A DNA stretch of 64,000 nt from NCBI GenBank assembly GCA_032718475.1, contig JAUCBJ010003564.1:64001-128000 (forward strand). Reading direction: 5' to 3'. This stretch comes from Nemertoderma westbladi (taxonomy: Eukaryota > Xenacoelomorpha > Nemertodermatida > Nemertodermatidae). Below are positions 1 through 14,424 of this stretch, piece after piece. The notes beneath the pieces were generated by a model. It did not search any database and was not told where the DNA came from. It saw only the letters and a program-made list of their open reading frames with translations. Made by a program: the position numbers and the translations under genes. How positions within the stretch are numbered: the stretch's first letter is position 1; every line of letters starts with the position of its first letter.

Positions 1-107
1 GCTAAACTTACACTGAAATCAGATACCGGTACACTAATGTATGCTAAACTTACACTGAAATCATATACCGGTACACTAATGTATGCTAAACTTACACTGA
101 AATCAGA
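1..107. repeat. 42-bp tandem repeat, window-edge fragment
   Basis: Two full 42-bp units (1-42, 43-84) and a partial third, differing by one base in the first two. Each full unit contains the palindrome TACCGGTA (24-31, 66-73). The array probably continues left of the window. Confidence 0.9.
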
Positions 108-270
108 ATGGATATGTATCTAGTAAATGCAATTACCATGGAAACGAGAGGTCATGTAATATTCCAGCCATAACAGAAACGTGTACAAGAATCTGTTTAT
201 TATTTAACCCATTATTTAATTCTAACCAAATAAATTGTAACGAAGATTTTATGACCCGGTAGTTACTAAC

Positions 271-441
271 CTCTTGAAGAAGAGTGAATGTCAATTTATA
301 AGGAACAACTATAGATGTGTAGAAGGTTAACAGTAAAATCATCCAATCCCAAGTTGTTTTAAAATTTTTGTAATGTAATATAATACATTGCGGAGTCTTT
401 GGGGGTTCCTGTTTGTATTGTGGGAGTTCATCACTGTTCAC
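271..441 (-). CDS. EAG-type (KCNH) potassium channel exon: linker and S1
   Basis: A 171-bp internal exon (57 codons, phase 0 at both ends) of a voltage-gated potassium channel of the ether-a-go-go group. The translation starts VNSDELPQYKQEPPKTP, the conserved segment between the PAS-linker and the membrane domain, and continues into helix S1 (TWDWMILLLTFYTSIVVPY). It acts in the plasma membrane as part of a tetrameric channel. The acceptor is TTAATTACAG just upstream (442-451) and the donor is GAG|GTTAGT at 270. The preceding exon (43261-43490) ends in phase 0, so the two join without a shift. LPQYKQE-PKTP and the S1 sequence resemble EAG (KCNH1/5) more than ERG or ELK; that assignment is from remembered family patterns. 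The next exons (S2 onward) lie outside the window. Confidence 0.88.
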
Positions 442-445
442 CTGT

Positions 446-1236
446 AATTAAATACAATATAGAGTCAGAAACTTACCAACTCATAGCTAAGTAACTCATA
501 GTTACACCCAAAACTTACACTTGCGACTAGTTTTAGATTTCAATATAACACTTACTTCCTCTCTTATCTAAGGCGTAAATTCGGGGGTTTTTGAAACGGA
601 ATAAGGTCTGTAGGACTTTATTTAACCAGTGAAACGTAAAATATGCGTAATATATCGGTTAAACGTCATACAATTGGTTTAGCCGCTTCTCTCTTTCCAC
701 ATTTACTATCAAATAAATTAATAACACACGGGATATTTAGCTCAAACAAAGAACCTCTTTGTCAAAGTCGGCTGTCAACCTGGAACATACTTGGTGCAAA
801 GGTACAAACAACAGCTACACAATGGGTGTTGGCGCCCTCATTGGTGACACATTGCACAATAATGAATGGCCAAAGGAAAACACACGTTAATGTACCGCCG
901 ATGTTTGACAGGCCAGGAATCGACTCTCTTTGAACATCTAGATAAGGCGTCGGCTCTGCTTGTGTTTCCAGGGAGTGTATAAATTATTAGTGTACAGTTA
1001 CAGGTACTCAAGAACAACACGGGAATTGGGAATGCTGGGAACGCGTATGGAATAGTGATAAATGATTGTATTGGTGGAACTAGTGTCGTAATGTTATCAA
1101 ATGATGGGTGTGACACGTCTGGCACTTCCTATCTTTGAGTTTTGCGGCAGTTGCTAATTTCCTGGTGTGGACTTCTATAATTATTTTACATGTATGTAGG
1201 TTGTACTTGTACTTGTACTAGCACTTGTACTTGTTC
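446..1236. other. Intronic sequence, possible Gypsy-like remnant at 940-1010 (-)
   Basis: No gene is evident. On the minus strand near 940-1010 a short stretch reads LPGNTSRADALSR, resembling the end of the RNase H/connection region of Gypsy-type elements. It is too short for more than a weak suggestion. The stretch ends in a GTACTT-type short repeat (1204-1230). Confidence 0.3.
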
Positions 1237-1545
1237 AAGGTTATGAACCTCGAAGCCCAGTCATACCGTGGACGCAGCACATATTCAGTGCTAGCAGAAG
1301 CAGAGGCTGCCAAATCCCGCAAGTACCAGCGCGCTTGTGAGGCGCTTGCAACCTGCACACCCATGGTTTACTCTGTCGATGGCGTATGTGGAAGGGAAAC
1401 AAGACGCTTTATGAAAAACCTTGGGCAACGACTTGCAGGAAAGTGGGGAAAGGGTTACGGAGATGTTATGGGCTGTATGAGGGCTAGGATAATGGGCATT
1501 GCGTCCGGATTCAAGGGTCAAATGGCGACGTGGGTTGGGGTTTGA
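1237..1545 (+). pseudogene. LINE ORF2 C-terminal fragment
   Basis: An open stretch reads KYQRACEALATCTPMVYSVDG, then GRETRRFMKNLGQRLAGKWG and an Arg-rich tail. The layout (F/TP-V-S-DG, GRE, a leucine pattern, LA-KW, a closing R-R) resembles the extreme C-terminus of invertebrate LINE polyproteins. No reverse-transcriptase core is present, so it is a 5'-truncated relic. The assignment is by pattern memory only. Confidence 0.5.
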
Positions 1546-2269
1546 AGTAGCTGCGGGTTTGGGCTTATCAATGCAATGAAAAGAACAACACACGTGGGGT
1601 CGAGAGTATAATTTGGTCTGACTTGTAATAACTTACACTAACTATTGCAACATGGGCAGTGGGTAAATATATACAGAGATTTTATGCTTTCCTTCAATTT
1701 TTATATTGTAAACTCTTGGAAAGTTTTACTTTAATTTTGTAGGATATTACGGGTGCTAATGATAATTTTACTATTACATATAAGTTGTACGTTGGACTTT
1801 TTGATTGATTGATTTATTTATTTTCCCAAATAATACATAATTATAACAAATACATTACATAATTCCCAATAAAATGGGCAGGAAGACTGCTTAGTAGCAT
1901 AGTGCTAGATAGCGCAGTATCCTGTTAGGTGCCGGAATATGTAATACATAAATTGGGTAGATACATCTTACGATAATGTGCAAGCAACTACAGGGCCGGG
2001 TTACATACCTGTAGGATCCCAACACCCAACCCACCAGTGCACCCAGTTCCCCTATATCATTGGTCAATCGACCCCCTCCCACACACCGTTGTTGCTACGT
2101 AGACCTCCTTACGATCCCTCTGTTATAAATGTACATGTAGATGTAAACGTAAATGTTGTAAATGTATAAATACAACTTTCCGCTCTATGATTTATTTGTG
2201 GTTTGGTTAATTTCTTAAATACCGATTTTGTGATAGAATTGCTACATTTTAATTTGTATCTCATAACTG
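1546..2269. other. Intergenic/intronic, no gene seen
   Basis: AT-rich with short simple stretches (TTGA/TTTA near 1799-1820) and a GTA-rich piece near 2128-2165. No coding or RNA gene signal that I can support. Confidence 0.5.
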
Positions 2270-2297
2270 AGCCTCGTGCTGCGCGAAGGCCCCACGA
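2270..2297 (+). repeat. End fragment of the GTGGGGC-family repeat
   Basis: CGTGCTGCGCGAAGGCCCCAC (end at 2297) matches in reverse the end at 46546-46566 and resembles the end near 52222. Other copies of this family begin with GTGGGGC. The start of this copy was not found. Confidence 0.55.
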
Positions 2298-2370
2298 ACA
2301 TGTAGGCTTATTATTATATCATAGTACATCATCTGCGTTAATACAACAACCACTTTTAGTAGCAAGTCGG

Positions 2371-2387
2371 AGCCCCCCCCCCCCCCC
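2371..2387 (+). repeat. Poly-C tract
   Basis: About 17 consecutive C within a non-coding stretch. Similar C or G runs occur near 24594, 39316, 49129, 53757, 56640 and 58229. Confidence 0.85.
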
Positions 2388-2495
2388 TCAATTCTTTTCA
2401 AATATCGATCATATACTAATAAATTTGGTGATAGTTCGACAACTTTTCTTACGGATTTTTCAATTTGTATTAGACTTAGAATATAGGAGATGCGG

Positions 2496-2546
2496 GCAAC
2501 CTGGAAGGATCTCATTTCCACCTTCCGAGTTCGCTCGACGTACTAA
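2496..2546 (+). pseudogene. LINE C-terminal tail, family A (copy 1)
   Basis: Reads TWKDLISTFRVRSTY followed by a stop. The same ending closes the fragments at 15230-15355 (+) and 57110-57330 (-), so it is a severely truncated third copy of the same LINE. Confidence 0.6.
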
Positions 2547-2807
2547 CAGTAATAGTAGTTGTAGAGTTATACTCAGGATTCAGTTCTAATTTAGCGAGTA
2601 CCATAAAGCTTTAACTCTAGAAGGGAGTGGTGTATCTCTTCAAAATGTAATAGTAAGGGAGAAGGAAGATTTCTTACATATTGTATTTGCACGTCCCACT
2701 TTTTCTTTATGGTAGGTTCTCTTCTTGCTTTACAAAGAACATACCCAAGTTTTCTACAACATGGAGAGAGGGGGAAAACTGGGCACATTAATATCTCGCA
2801 ATGTAAA

Positions 2808-2985
2808 ATTGTATTTTAGGGAAAGGAACAGGTTACAGTGGCACGTTATTTTAACCAAAACAATAAACGAAACTCAATAGAACAGTTTACAGTTTTATTT
2901 TCGGGAGTAATCAGCTGTCATTTCATCGAATTTCTACTGGAGATGGGTGAATTTTGATTGCGTCGAAACTCCCCCTATCCCACAA
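2808..2985 (+). repeat. Dispersed repeat X, copy 1
   Basis: Shares with 58070-58228 the order: TTTAGGGAAAGGA, CAGGTTACAGTGGCACG, TTAACCAAAACA-TAAAC, a second ACAG-TTACAGTTTT, AATCAGCTGT, and ATTGCGTC near the end. A diverged copy lies at 3368-3520; partial inverted copies are near 40812, 49205 and 51250-51350. I see no coding capacity or clear ends. Confidence 0.65.
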
Positions 2986-2994
2986 TATAAGTAA

Positions 2995-3075
2995 CGCCCA
3001 TCCTTACCATCGTGTAACAGTTATCGAAAGAGGAACCTCATAGGGTCGCCTCCGGCTTAGGCCGACTGTTTGCTT
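2995..3075 (+). repeat. GC-rich hairpin module, copy 1
   Basis: About 80 bp homologous to 13912-13994. Both hold TATCGAAAGAGGA, GGGTCGCCTCCGGCTT and GGCCGACT. Stems persist here (TTAC/GTAA, ACC/GGT, CGGC/GCCG) while loops differ from the other copy. Function unknown. Confidence 0.6.
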
Positions 3076-3367
3076 GCTTACTTGCTTTGCTTTACTAGCT
3101 ACTAAAAACATAAGATGATAAAAAGAAAGTATTCTAGCACATTGGATGGGAAATAAGTGACATTTGATTTCCGCCTAAATAATGTAATTAGTAGAATTCG
3201 ACAGTTTTAATAAAGTTATTCGAACGTTGAATTTACTCATCTCTTTCAATTTATCACTGAGATTAAACAGCGTCCATTGTACATTAATTTGAATTTAATG
3301 TGTAGCGATAAATACCTTATTTAGGATTTAGCTATCACAATACCAGACCTTAGCAGGTCGGAGATCA

Positions 3368-3520
3368 CAGTGGCAGGATGAGGATGTCCTAACTAAAACA
3401 ATAAACGGAATTAAACAGGTTACAGTTTCATTTTTGTTAGTGATAAGTTCGTGTCATTTGCGTTGATTGCCCATTTAAGAGAGTTAAGTATGATTGCGTC
3501 ATAGCAGCTCACCCTGGGAA
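3368..3520 (+). repeat. Dispersed repeat X, copy 2 (diverged)
   Basis: Contains AACTAAAACAATAAACGGAA, AACAGGTTACAGTTTCATTTT and GATTGCGTC in the same order as copy 1, with many changes. Confidence 0.5.
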
Positions 3521-3530
3521 AAGTGGTATA

Positions 3531-4198
3531 GTTTAGTGTAGTACAGTAGTAGTTAGCTGTCATCAGCTGTCAGGTTAAAAAATCTGAAGTCCCAGGATGT
3601 CCGCTCTCTTAGAAGACCTACAAGCAGAATGCCAAGGTCACATCAAATAATCCCCGATGAATTCTAATGTGAGTCCCTCGGGTGGAATTACACGCCATCA
3701 TGACGTTGCAATGATTAATAAGTTATCAATTGCTTCACTAGAATATACGCGTTATGACAGGCTTAGCTAATTACCAATTGCGGCGATTGTGGACAACACA
3801 CACTGACATCCCCTATTTGTGCAAAAAATATTTGACAAATTAACAACATGTAACTCTTGCCATGTTGTGTAAGATAACAAAAGGGAAATAGGAAAACAAT
3901 CCAGGAAAGCTGCATGTGAATTCACATTAGAATTCACTACAATGGGAAAATGAATATTAGAATATTAGAATATCAATTATGCGGGATTTAACAAATATTC
4001 ATCGCTGTTGTATCCGTTGACAAATAAATGAACATCCAAAGTCTGAATGTCCACATGGAAAGCTGATAACGTTGCCGTTGATTAACTTCTCAGCGTGAAA
4101 TATCTTTATACTTAATGTGCTTCATCCGCAGTGCTTCGTCCGCTGGTATAAACGAATCCACCAAAACGTATAATTTTGAGGGAGAGTTGAGATCGAAT
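3531..4198. other. Non-coding, no gene seen
   Basis: AT-rich. One feature of note is the pair CAGGAAAGCTGCATG / GAATTCACATTAGAATTCA near 3902-3935. No coding signal. Confidence 0.5.
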
Positions 4199-4315
4199 AG
4201 GTTATATTTCTCTTTAGTTATATCTCTTTAGTTATATCTCTTTAGTTATATCTCTTTAGTTATATCTCTTTAGTTATATCTCTTTAGTTATATCTCTTTA
4301 GTTATATCTCTTTAA
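4199..4315 (+). repeat. 14-bp tandem repeat (TCTCTTTAGTTATA)
   Basis: About eight almost identical 14-bp units in a row, ending where TCTCTTT runs into AAAAGTT. Confidence 0.9.
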
Positions 4316-4375
4316 AAGTTATATCTACATCTGTAAGTTTAATAAAATAGGCTATTAAGTTTATTAATTTATATT

Positions 4376-4445
4376 TGGTGTTTTGGTTGACTGATCGGAT
4401 AAATGTTTTGGGCACCAGTTCGATCCCACCTGGACGTCTTATTTC
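4376..4445 (+). repeat. tRNA-derived SINE fragment
   Basis: CACCAGTTCGATCCCACCTGG and the following GACGTC match the complete SINE at 53186-53306; AGTTCGATCCC fits a Pol III B box. The front half is diverged. Confidence 0.55.
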
Positions 4446-4679
4446 ATGATAACATATTATAAACGTAACCACAGAAACACATACACATCGCCAATGGTAA
4501 ATTTACCGTTATTACTAAGGCCTCCCTCAACATCAGATAGAGTAACTTTTGTTGTTGCAACTTGTTTGCAACAAGTTTTTTGGTTCCAGCCAAAACTATC
4601 CTTTAAAAGTGGCCTAAAATTTTGCATGTATATAGTACTCATCAAGATGCATCGTGTGGGATAGGACATATGTCTGTGA

Positions 4680-5100
4680 AAAACCTGGTTACCATGGCAA
4701 CAGACTTCGAAAATAGTCTATGTATTTCAAGCTAAAATTTATAACTCTATTTGTAGGAAAACTATAATAGATATAGACTTGTGTTAAAATTAGAAATTAG
4801 AAAATCCAGTTACCATGGCAACGAGGCTAAACAGATGTTTAAATTATTAAAATGGTAATTTGAAGCCTAATGAGAAGGTATTATGACTTGGACCAACCCC
4901 TACCCCTACTATATGACTTATTCTGCATCCAAATTGCATTGTACTATTTTCCAGTTTACATGACAACCGCTGCAAACAAACGTTTTGATACTAAAATCGT
5001 TTATTTTGGCATGAACTATACAATAAAATATTCTGAAACTGGAACATTTTGTAAAACTAAAAACGTTCCAGAAATATCTAGTTACCATGGTAACTGGAGT
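4680..5100 (+). repeat. Repeat with RFX X-box-like palindromes (copy 1)
   Basis: Holds GTTACCATGGCAAC at 4688-4701 and 4809-4822 and the perfect palindrome GTTACCATGGTAAC at 5081-5094. The part from 4802 to 4978 is repeated at 6424-6600, including the text around ACCAACCCCTACCCCTACTA. X-boxes bound by RFX factors have the form GTNRCC-N-RGYAAC; binding here is inference. Confidence 0.7.
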
Positions 5101-5194
5101 TTTAATAAAGTCGATATTATTCAAGCCAATATTTATAACTCTATTTATATCAAAACCGCAATAGATATAAACTTGGGGTTTCTCAACTGAAATA

Positions 5195-6420
5195 TAAGAG
5201 TGTAAAAGCTTTTGCGTAATTAACCGGTTATTTCCCCTTAAAGTACTCTGTAGTTGGTTTGTCAGGCATAAAAAGGCCGTGTCCTTGCTGTACTGGTGTT
5301 TTAGAGGACACAAAAGTCATTTCTTCTGTATTTGTACTGTATTTGTACTTTAGAGGACATAATCCGCAATCTCGTGACGCGATAAGCTAGATACTCTTGA
5401 AAACAGTGTCGCTACCATGACGACGGCTAACAGCTGATATTGCCACGTCGACATTTCTTTGTTTCTTTGTTCTCTCGTTGTTCGGTTGACCAATCAGAGC
5501 GTTTTTTGTCTCTGTGTTGGAGGTGGATACAGAAACTCAGTAGTTCAGTGTTATGTTTTTGCTCAGAGCCTAAGAACATCGGCTTTTGGCACCTACGTAT
5601 ATCAGCATTCTTTAGCTTTACATTAGTAGGCTTAATTATAGAACGTATATCTGTTATCTAACCAAACGAGTTAATTACAATCTTATCATACATATCTATG
5701 CAATTCATATCTTACATTACTGCTTTTGCTGTCGGTTATTCATTATATTTGTTGATGAAATATTATATCGGAATACTGATCAATAGTCAGACACCCCACC
5801 TTCTTGATATACTAAAGGTTAGAGAGACCGGTTACAGATAAACGATTGCGACCTATGTTGAGTGGTTTGAAGTGAATCTAATGCTATTTCATATGCCCGA
5901 CATAAATTGCCTGTTGCTCTCTTTATACGTGACTAAATTTAGTGAAGGTCGGCAGACTAGTGTGCAGTATTGTGCAGCATTGTGTATGATTGTAACTGAT
6001 AACAAAGCATCTCCTAAAGAATGCGCCATATACTTAAATCTATAGCCTTTTCGTTGTGTCTAGTTTAAGCCATAACTCTGTTTACATATTTAGAGCGCCA
6101 CGTCCTAAAGGAACTGTTAATATTTCCCGAAAGTGAATAATATTTGTCAGAGATTATATATTACGATCAGTCGAATAATACGGTAGGCTTACACCATCAA
6201 TCATTAAGCTCCGAACTCAGTCTCCCGGGTATATCCAACGGGTGAATGATTGCGCATAGACTGGCTTCGGCTAATGTAGTGTATCAAATACTCGTCATAA
6301 GCTAAAGAATATATATCATCCAAAAGACATCCTAATTTGGCAGGTTAAACTGTCAAAGGTCTTCAAAAGCGCAAACAAAGAGCCATACTGTAGCCGAGGT
6401 TAAGATCGATTGATGTTAAT
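5195..6420. other. Non-coding, no gene seen
   Basis: No supported coding sequence. Several short open frames have no recognisable composition or motif. Confidence 0.5.
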
Positions 6421-6423
6421 CTA

Positions 6424-6790
6424 AAATCTAGTTACCATGGCAACCATGCTAAACAGATAATCAACTTTATAAAATGATAATTTGAAGCACAAGTTAATAG
6501 TATTATGACTTGGGACCAACCCCTACCCCTACTATATCACTTATTCTGCATCCAAATTGCATTGTTCTATTTTCAGTTTCCATGACAACCACTGCAAACT
6601 GATGCATTTTTGATAGAAAATCGGAAATTTAGACACAAATTACAAAATAATATTTCGGGATCTCGGTATGTGTCATCTGAACCACAACCTGACAGGAACA
6701 TTTTTTAAATGTGAAACAAACAGGTTCAGAAACCTCTAGTTTCCATGGCAATGGGAGTTGAATAAATAAGCAAATAGGCCTACCTAGTAC
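6424..6790 (+). repeat. Repeat with RFX X-box-like palindromes (copy 2)
   Basis: Diverged second copy of the 4680-5100 repeat. GTTACCATGGCAAC at 6431-6444, and a near match GTTTCCATGGCAAT at 6739-6752. Confidence 0.7.
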
Positions 6791-6840
6791 CATCCTGTTA
6801 ACTTGGCTAGGCAAAGCAACAAACAAAAGAGTCAAAGTTT

Positions 6841-7676
6841 GTTTAATTTTCCTTAGCTTCGAGGTTGCATTTCCTTCAGGAAATGCCTTCCTAGTATTTA
6901 CTAATATATGAAATTAGCTATTTACGTACGTATGGTTTAAAAATTATAATACTGGTGTATTGAAATTAATCATAAAAATATGTTCAAGAAAACTTTTATT
7001 GTATATTCCTAAAAACTTAAATTAAAAACTACCGGTACGACTTATTATAAAATGAAACAAAGAGAAAGGAAAAAGGAATTAAATAAATGAAAACAGAAAA
7101 CCATGAATGAAGCAAAGTTGGAAAAGGAGAAGACGCGTAGAAATGTGGGAGAGACATTAATGAGCGAGGGAAAGAGATTGATGGAGATGGAACGCATTCG
7201 CGTACACAAACTATACTTGCCCGGTAACTTTTAGTTGATTTGGCCAATTTTGTTAATTGAGCTTGAGACGTCAAGCAGTTGGTTGTTGTAGTCGAAAAAA
7301 CCAAGTCAGTATCCTGCGCAAAAAATAGCCAGATTAATGTTTGTTAGGGTGAATAATCCCACAAAGTCGAAGCGCTCTATGTTATATTAAATCTCCTACT
7401 TTAAGTGACTTTCACTCTTAGAATTACAAACGTATTAAGATAAACAACATTTAAATTTTCATGCAATTATTATAAAATAATTTATGTCTGTGGTTTGCTC
7501 ACCACAACGAGACACACAAACACAATCGGCTGTTCATGGGATGAATTTAATTATAATGCAAAATGTACGCCTAAATACGAGGACAATGACAAATGGTAGT
7601 AAAAATATTTCATACTTTCAATATAAAAACCAAATTAAAATAAGTTAGAATTGCAGTTAAAATATATTTAGGTTGA
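6841..7676. other. Non-coding, no gene seen
   Basis: AT-rich spacer before the minisatellite. One TACCGGTA octamer at 7030-7037. Confidence 0.5.
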
Positions 7677-10517
7677 AAACAACTCGGGGTGGGGCATAGC
7701 GCGGATAGTGCGGGTAATAACGTGGTGGATACATTGATCGGGAGGTTTCCAGTAGTGAGAGACAACTCAGGGTGGGGCATAGCGCGGATAGTGCGGGTAA
7801 TAACGTGGTGGATACATTGATCGGGAGGTTTCCAGTCGTGAGAGACAACTCAGGGTGGGGCATAGCGCGGATAGTGCGGGTAATAACGTGGTGGATACAT
7901 TGATCGGGAGGTTTCCATGGGGCATAGCGCGGATAGTGCGGGTAATAACGTGGTGGATACATTGATCGGGAGGTTTCCAGTCGTGAGAGACAACTCAGGG
8001 TGGGGCATAGCGCGGATAGTGCGGGTAATAACGTGGTGGATACATTGATCGGGAGGTTTCCATGGGGCATAGCGCGGATAGTGCGGGTAATAACGTGGTG
8101 GATACATTGATCGGGAGGTTTCCAGTCGTGAGAAACAACTCAGGGTGGGGCATAGCGCGGATAGTGCGGGTAATAACGTGGTGGATACATTGATCGGGAG
8201 GTTTCCATGGGGCATAGCGCGGATAGTGCGGGTAATAACGTGGTGGATACATTGATCGGGAGGTTTCCAGTAGTGAGAGACAACTCAGGGTGGGGCATAG
8301 CGCGGATAGTGCGGGTAATAACGTGGTGGATACATTGATCGGGAGGTTTCCATGGGGCATAGCGCGGATAGTGCGGGTAATAACGTGGTGGATACATTGA
8401 TCGGGAGGTTTCCAGTAGTGAGAGACAACTCAGGGTGGGGCATAGCGCGGATAGTGCGGGTAATAACGTGGTGGATACATTGATCGGGAGGTTTCCAGTA
8501 GTGAGAGACAACTCAGGGTGGGGCATAGCGCGGATAGTGCGGGTAATAACGTGGTGGATACATTGATCGGGAGGTTTCCAGTAGTGAGAGACAACTCGGG
8601 GTGGGGCATAGCGCGGATAGTGCGGGTAATAACGTGGTGGATACATTGATCGGGAGGTTTCCATGGGGCATAGCGCGGATAGTGCGGGTAATAACGTGGT
8701 GGATACATTGATCGGGAGGTTTCCAGTAGTGAGAGACAACTCAGGGTGGGGCATAGCGCGGATAGTGCGGGTAATAACGTGGTGGATACATTGATCGGGA
8801 GGTTTCCAGTAGTGAGAGACAACTCAGGGTGGGGCATAGCGCGGATAGTGCGGGTAATAACGTGGTGGATACATTGATCGGGAGGTTTCCAGTCGTGAGA
8901 GACAACTCAGGGTGGGGCATAGCGCGGATAGTGCGGGTAATAACGTGGTGGATACATTGATCGGGAGGTTTCCATGGGGCATAGCGCGGATAGTGCGGGT
9001 AATAACGTGGTGGATACATTGATCGGGAGGTTTCCATGGGGCATAGCGCGGATAGTGCGGGTAATAACGTGGTGGATACATTGATCGGGAGGTTTCCAGT
9101 AGTGAGAGACAACTCAGGGTGGGGCATAGCGCGGATAGTGCGGGTAATAACGTGGTGGATACATTGATCGGGAGGTTTCCATGGGGCATAGCGCGGATAG
9201 TGCGGGTAATAACGTGGTGGATACATTGATCGGGAGGTTTCCAGTCGTGAGAGACAACTCAGGGTGGGGCATAGCGCGGATAGTGCGGGTAATAACGTGG
9301 TGGATACATTGATCGGGAGGTTTCCATGGGACATAGCGCGGATAGTGCGGGTAATAACGTGGTGGATACATTGATCGGGAGGTTTCCAGTCGTGAGAGAC
9401 AACTCAGGATGGGGCATAGCGCGGATAGTGCGGGTAATAACGTGGTGGATACATTGATCGGGAGGTTTCCAGTAGTGAGAGACAACTCAGGGTGGGGCAT
9501 AGCGCGGATAGTGCGGGTAATAACGTGGTGGATACATTGATCGGGAGGTTTCCAGTAGTGAGAGACAACTCAGGGTGGGGCATAGCGCGGATAGTGCGGG
9601 TAATAACGTGGTGGATACATTGATCGGGAGGTTTCCAGTAGTGAGAGACAACTCAGGGTGGGGCATAGCGCGGATAGTGCGGGTAATAACGTGGTGGATA
9701 CATTGATCGGGAGGTTTCCAGTCGTGAGAGACAACTCAGGGTGGGGCATAGCGCGGATAGTGCGGGTAATAACGTGGTGGATACATTGATCGGGAGGTTT
9801 CCATGGGGCATAGCGCGGATAGTGCGGGTAATAACGTAGTGGATACATTGATCGGGAGGTTTCCAGTCGTGAGAGACAACTCAGGGTGGGGCATAGCGCG
9901 GATAGTGCGGGTAATAACGTGGTGGATACATTGATCGGGAGGTTTCCATGGGGCATAGCGCGGATAGTGCGGGTAATAACGTGGTGGATACATTGATCGG
10001 GAGGTTTCCAGTCGTGAGAGACAACTCAGGATGGGGCATAGCGCGGATAGTGCGGGTAATAACGTGGTGGATACATTGATCGGGAGGTTTCCAGTAGTGA
10101 GAGACAACTCAGGGTGGGGCATAGCGCGGATAGTGCGGGTAATAACGTGGTGGATACATTGATCGGGAGGTTTCCAGTAGTGAGAGACAACTCAGGGTGG
10201 GGCGTAGCGCGGATAGTGCGGGTAATAACGTGGTGGATACATTGATCGGGAGGTTTCCAGTAGTGAGAGACAACTCAGGGTGGGGCATAGCGCGGATAGT
10301 GCGGGTAATAACGTGGTGGATACATTGATCGGGAGGTTTCCAGTCGTGAGAGACAACTCAGGGTGGGGCATAGCGCGGATAGTGCGGGTAATAACGTGGT
10401 GGATACATTGATCGGGAGGTTTCCAGTAGTGAGAGACAACTCAGGGTGGGGCATAGCGCGGATAGTGCGGGTAATAACGTGGTGGATACATTGATCGGGA
10501 GGTTTCCAGTAGTGAGA
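7677..10517. repeat. Dimorphic minisatellite (83- and 62-bp units, about 37 units)
   Basis: Every unit shares a core running from GGGGCATAGCGCGGATAGTG to TCGGGAGGTTTCCA. The core is followed either by a 21-bp spacer starting GTAGTGAG or GTCGTGAG (long unit, 83 bp) or directly by the next core (short unit, 62 bp). I counted 37 junctions: 26 long (16 with GTAG, 10 with GTCG) and 11 short, in a non-random order. Units are almost identical. Long open frames on the minus strand come only from repetition: neither unit length is a multiple of three and the frames rotate. Confidence 0.93.
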
Positions 10518-13182
<2,665 letters not shown>

Positions 13183-13911
13183 ACTAAAGCAATGTGTGTG
13201 TGTGTTTGTGCATTTTATTTCTGTCCCCTTCTGTTTATCTTTTCTGAAATTTGGCATGCAGGGTTGGATTGCGATATGATTGCGGTATTCATTTTAAGAT
13301 GTATAAATTAAGATTGATTCCATTATTCTAAATTATGAAAACTTCTCCCTCCATGCAGCCATGGAGATATTAGTATTAATGTCTGACCAGTTCCCAACAC
13401 AGACACCCCACACCCCCAACCATTGGATTTATTAAGAATCTCTTTACACTCCAGCCTGCTTTGCTACATCTGCCCAGCTAGCTGAAGGGGGGCAATAAAG
13501 ATTTCCTTGGTTAATGTTACTACGATAATATGGAGAAAAATCATCCCCATTTTATCCATACCCAGATTAGAGGGGCTTGGGTGACTATTTAATTTTTAAT
13601 TAATAAATAATCATACATCATTATATTAAACACTCCAATAAAATAAAAACTTTCTGAGAATGGGACACGGCGTATCGACCTATGCTATATTTATACAGCG
13701 TGAACTTGATTTTAAACACTTAAATAATTAATAACGGAAACAATCTAATAATCGATACATTTATTTGAATAAACCAAGCGAATATAAAGTGATTTTTCAA
13801 TTTATATTTAAATTAAATTATGTTTATTATTTAATATTATCCATTAATATTATGTCCAATCATTCTACCATAGTACCAGTTAAATATCTGGGAGCAAATC
13901 TTGGGATAGGA

Positions 13912-13994
13912 GTAGCGACCACCCCTACCCTCGGGTAGCAGCTATCGAAAGAGGAGCCTTCGGGTCGCCTCCGGCTTCGGCCGACTCTTTGCTT
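13912..13994 (+). repeat. GC-rich hairpin module, copy 2
   Basis: Homologous to 2995-3075. Three hairpins: CTACCC-TC-GGGTAG (13925-13938), GCC-TTCG-GGT, and CGGC-TTCG-GCCG (13972-13983); two have the stable UUCG loop. It ends in eight T (13993-14000), a possible Pol III stop. It sits directly before the helicase relic inside the Helitron, so it may be an insertion. Confidence 0.6.
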
Positions 13995-14424
13995 TTTTTT
14001 GCCAATAATTATAATGAGGAACTTAGAACCACCACGTCTTTGCAATGGGACACGGCTCATTGTCACATGTCTTAGGCCGAATCTGATTGAAGCGACCATC
14101 AATGCAGGACCTTTTACTGGAGAATCAGTGTTCATTCCAAGATCCCAATTTACTTATAACAGATGCCGACATGCCGGTTCCATTGAAGCGCCTTCTGTTT
14201 CCTTGCTCTTTATGTTTTTCAATGTCAATTCACAAAGAACAGGGTCAAACATTTGATTTTGTGATGATCTACTGTACCTACTCGAAAGGCAAGTGTTCCA
14301 ACACGGCCAATTATATGTCGCACTTAGTCGTGGTCGCTGTCAAGATAGAGTGAAAGTAAGAACTGATGGAGGAAAGGCATTGAACATCGTCTTTCAATCC
14401 TTTATGAAAACTGTTAATTAATTT
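13995..14424 (+). pseudogene. Helitron PIF1-helicase C-terminal relic, frameshifted
   Basis: Three plus-strand frames carry successive parts of one PIF1-like helicase C-terminus. They are MRNLEPPRLCNGTRL and EATINAGPFTGESVFIPR from about 13999; FPCSLCFSMSIHKEQGQTF from about 14190; and QHGQLYVALSRGRCQDRVKV from about 14299. NL-PP-LCNGTR, the K-QGQT stretch and HGQLYVALSR are conserved landmarks of the Helitron and PIF1 helicase family. At least two frameshifts are needed to follow it, so it is not functional. It supports the Helitron call made from the termini. Confidence 0.82.

Noticed and set aside
643-933. 96-codon plus-strand frame
   Set aside because: No motif, no composition bias, no splice or promoter support.
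7677-10517. CRISPR-like array
   Set aside because: Repeat and spacer are both constant, units are directly repeated, and the DNA is animal; a minisatellite.
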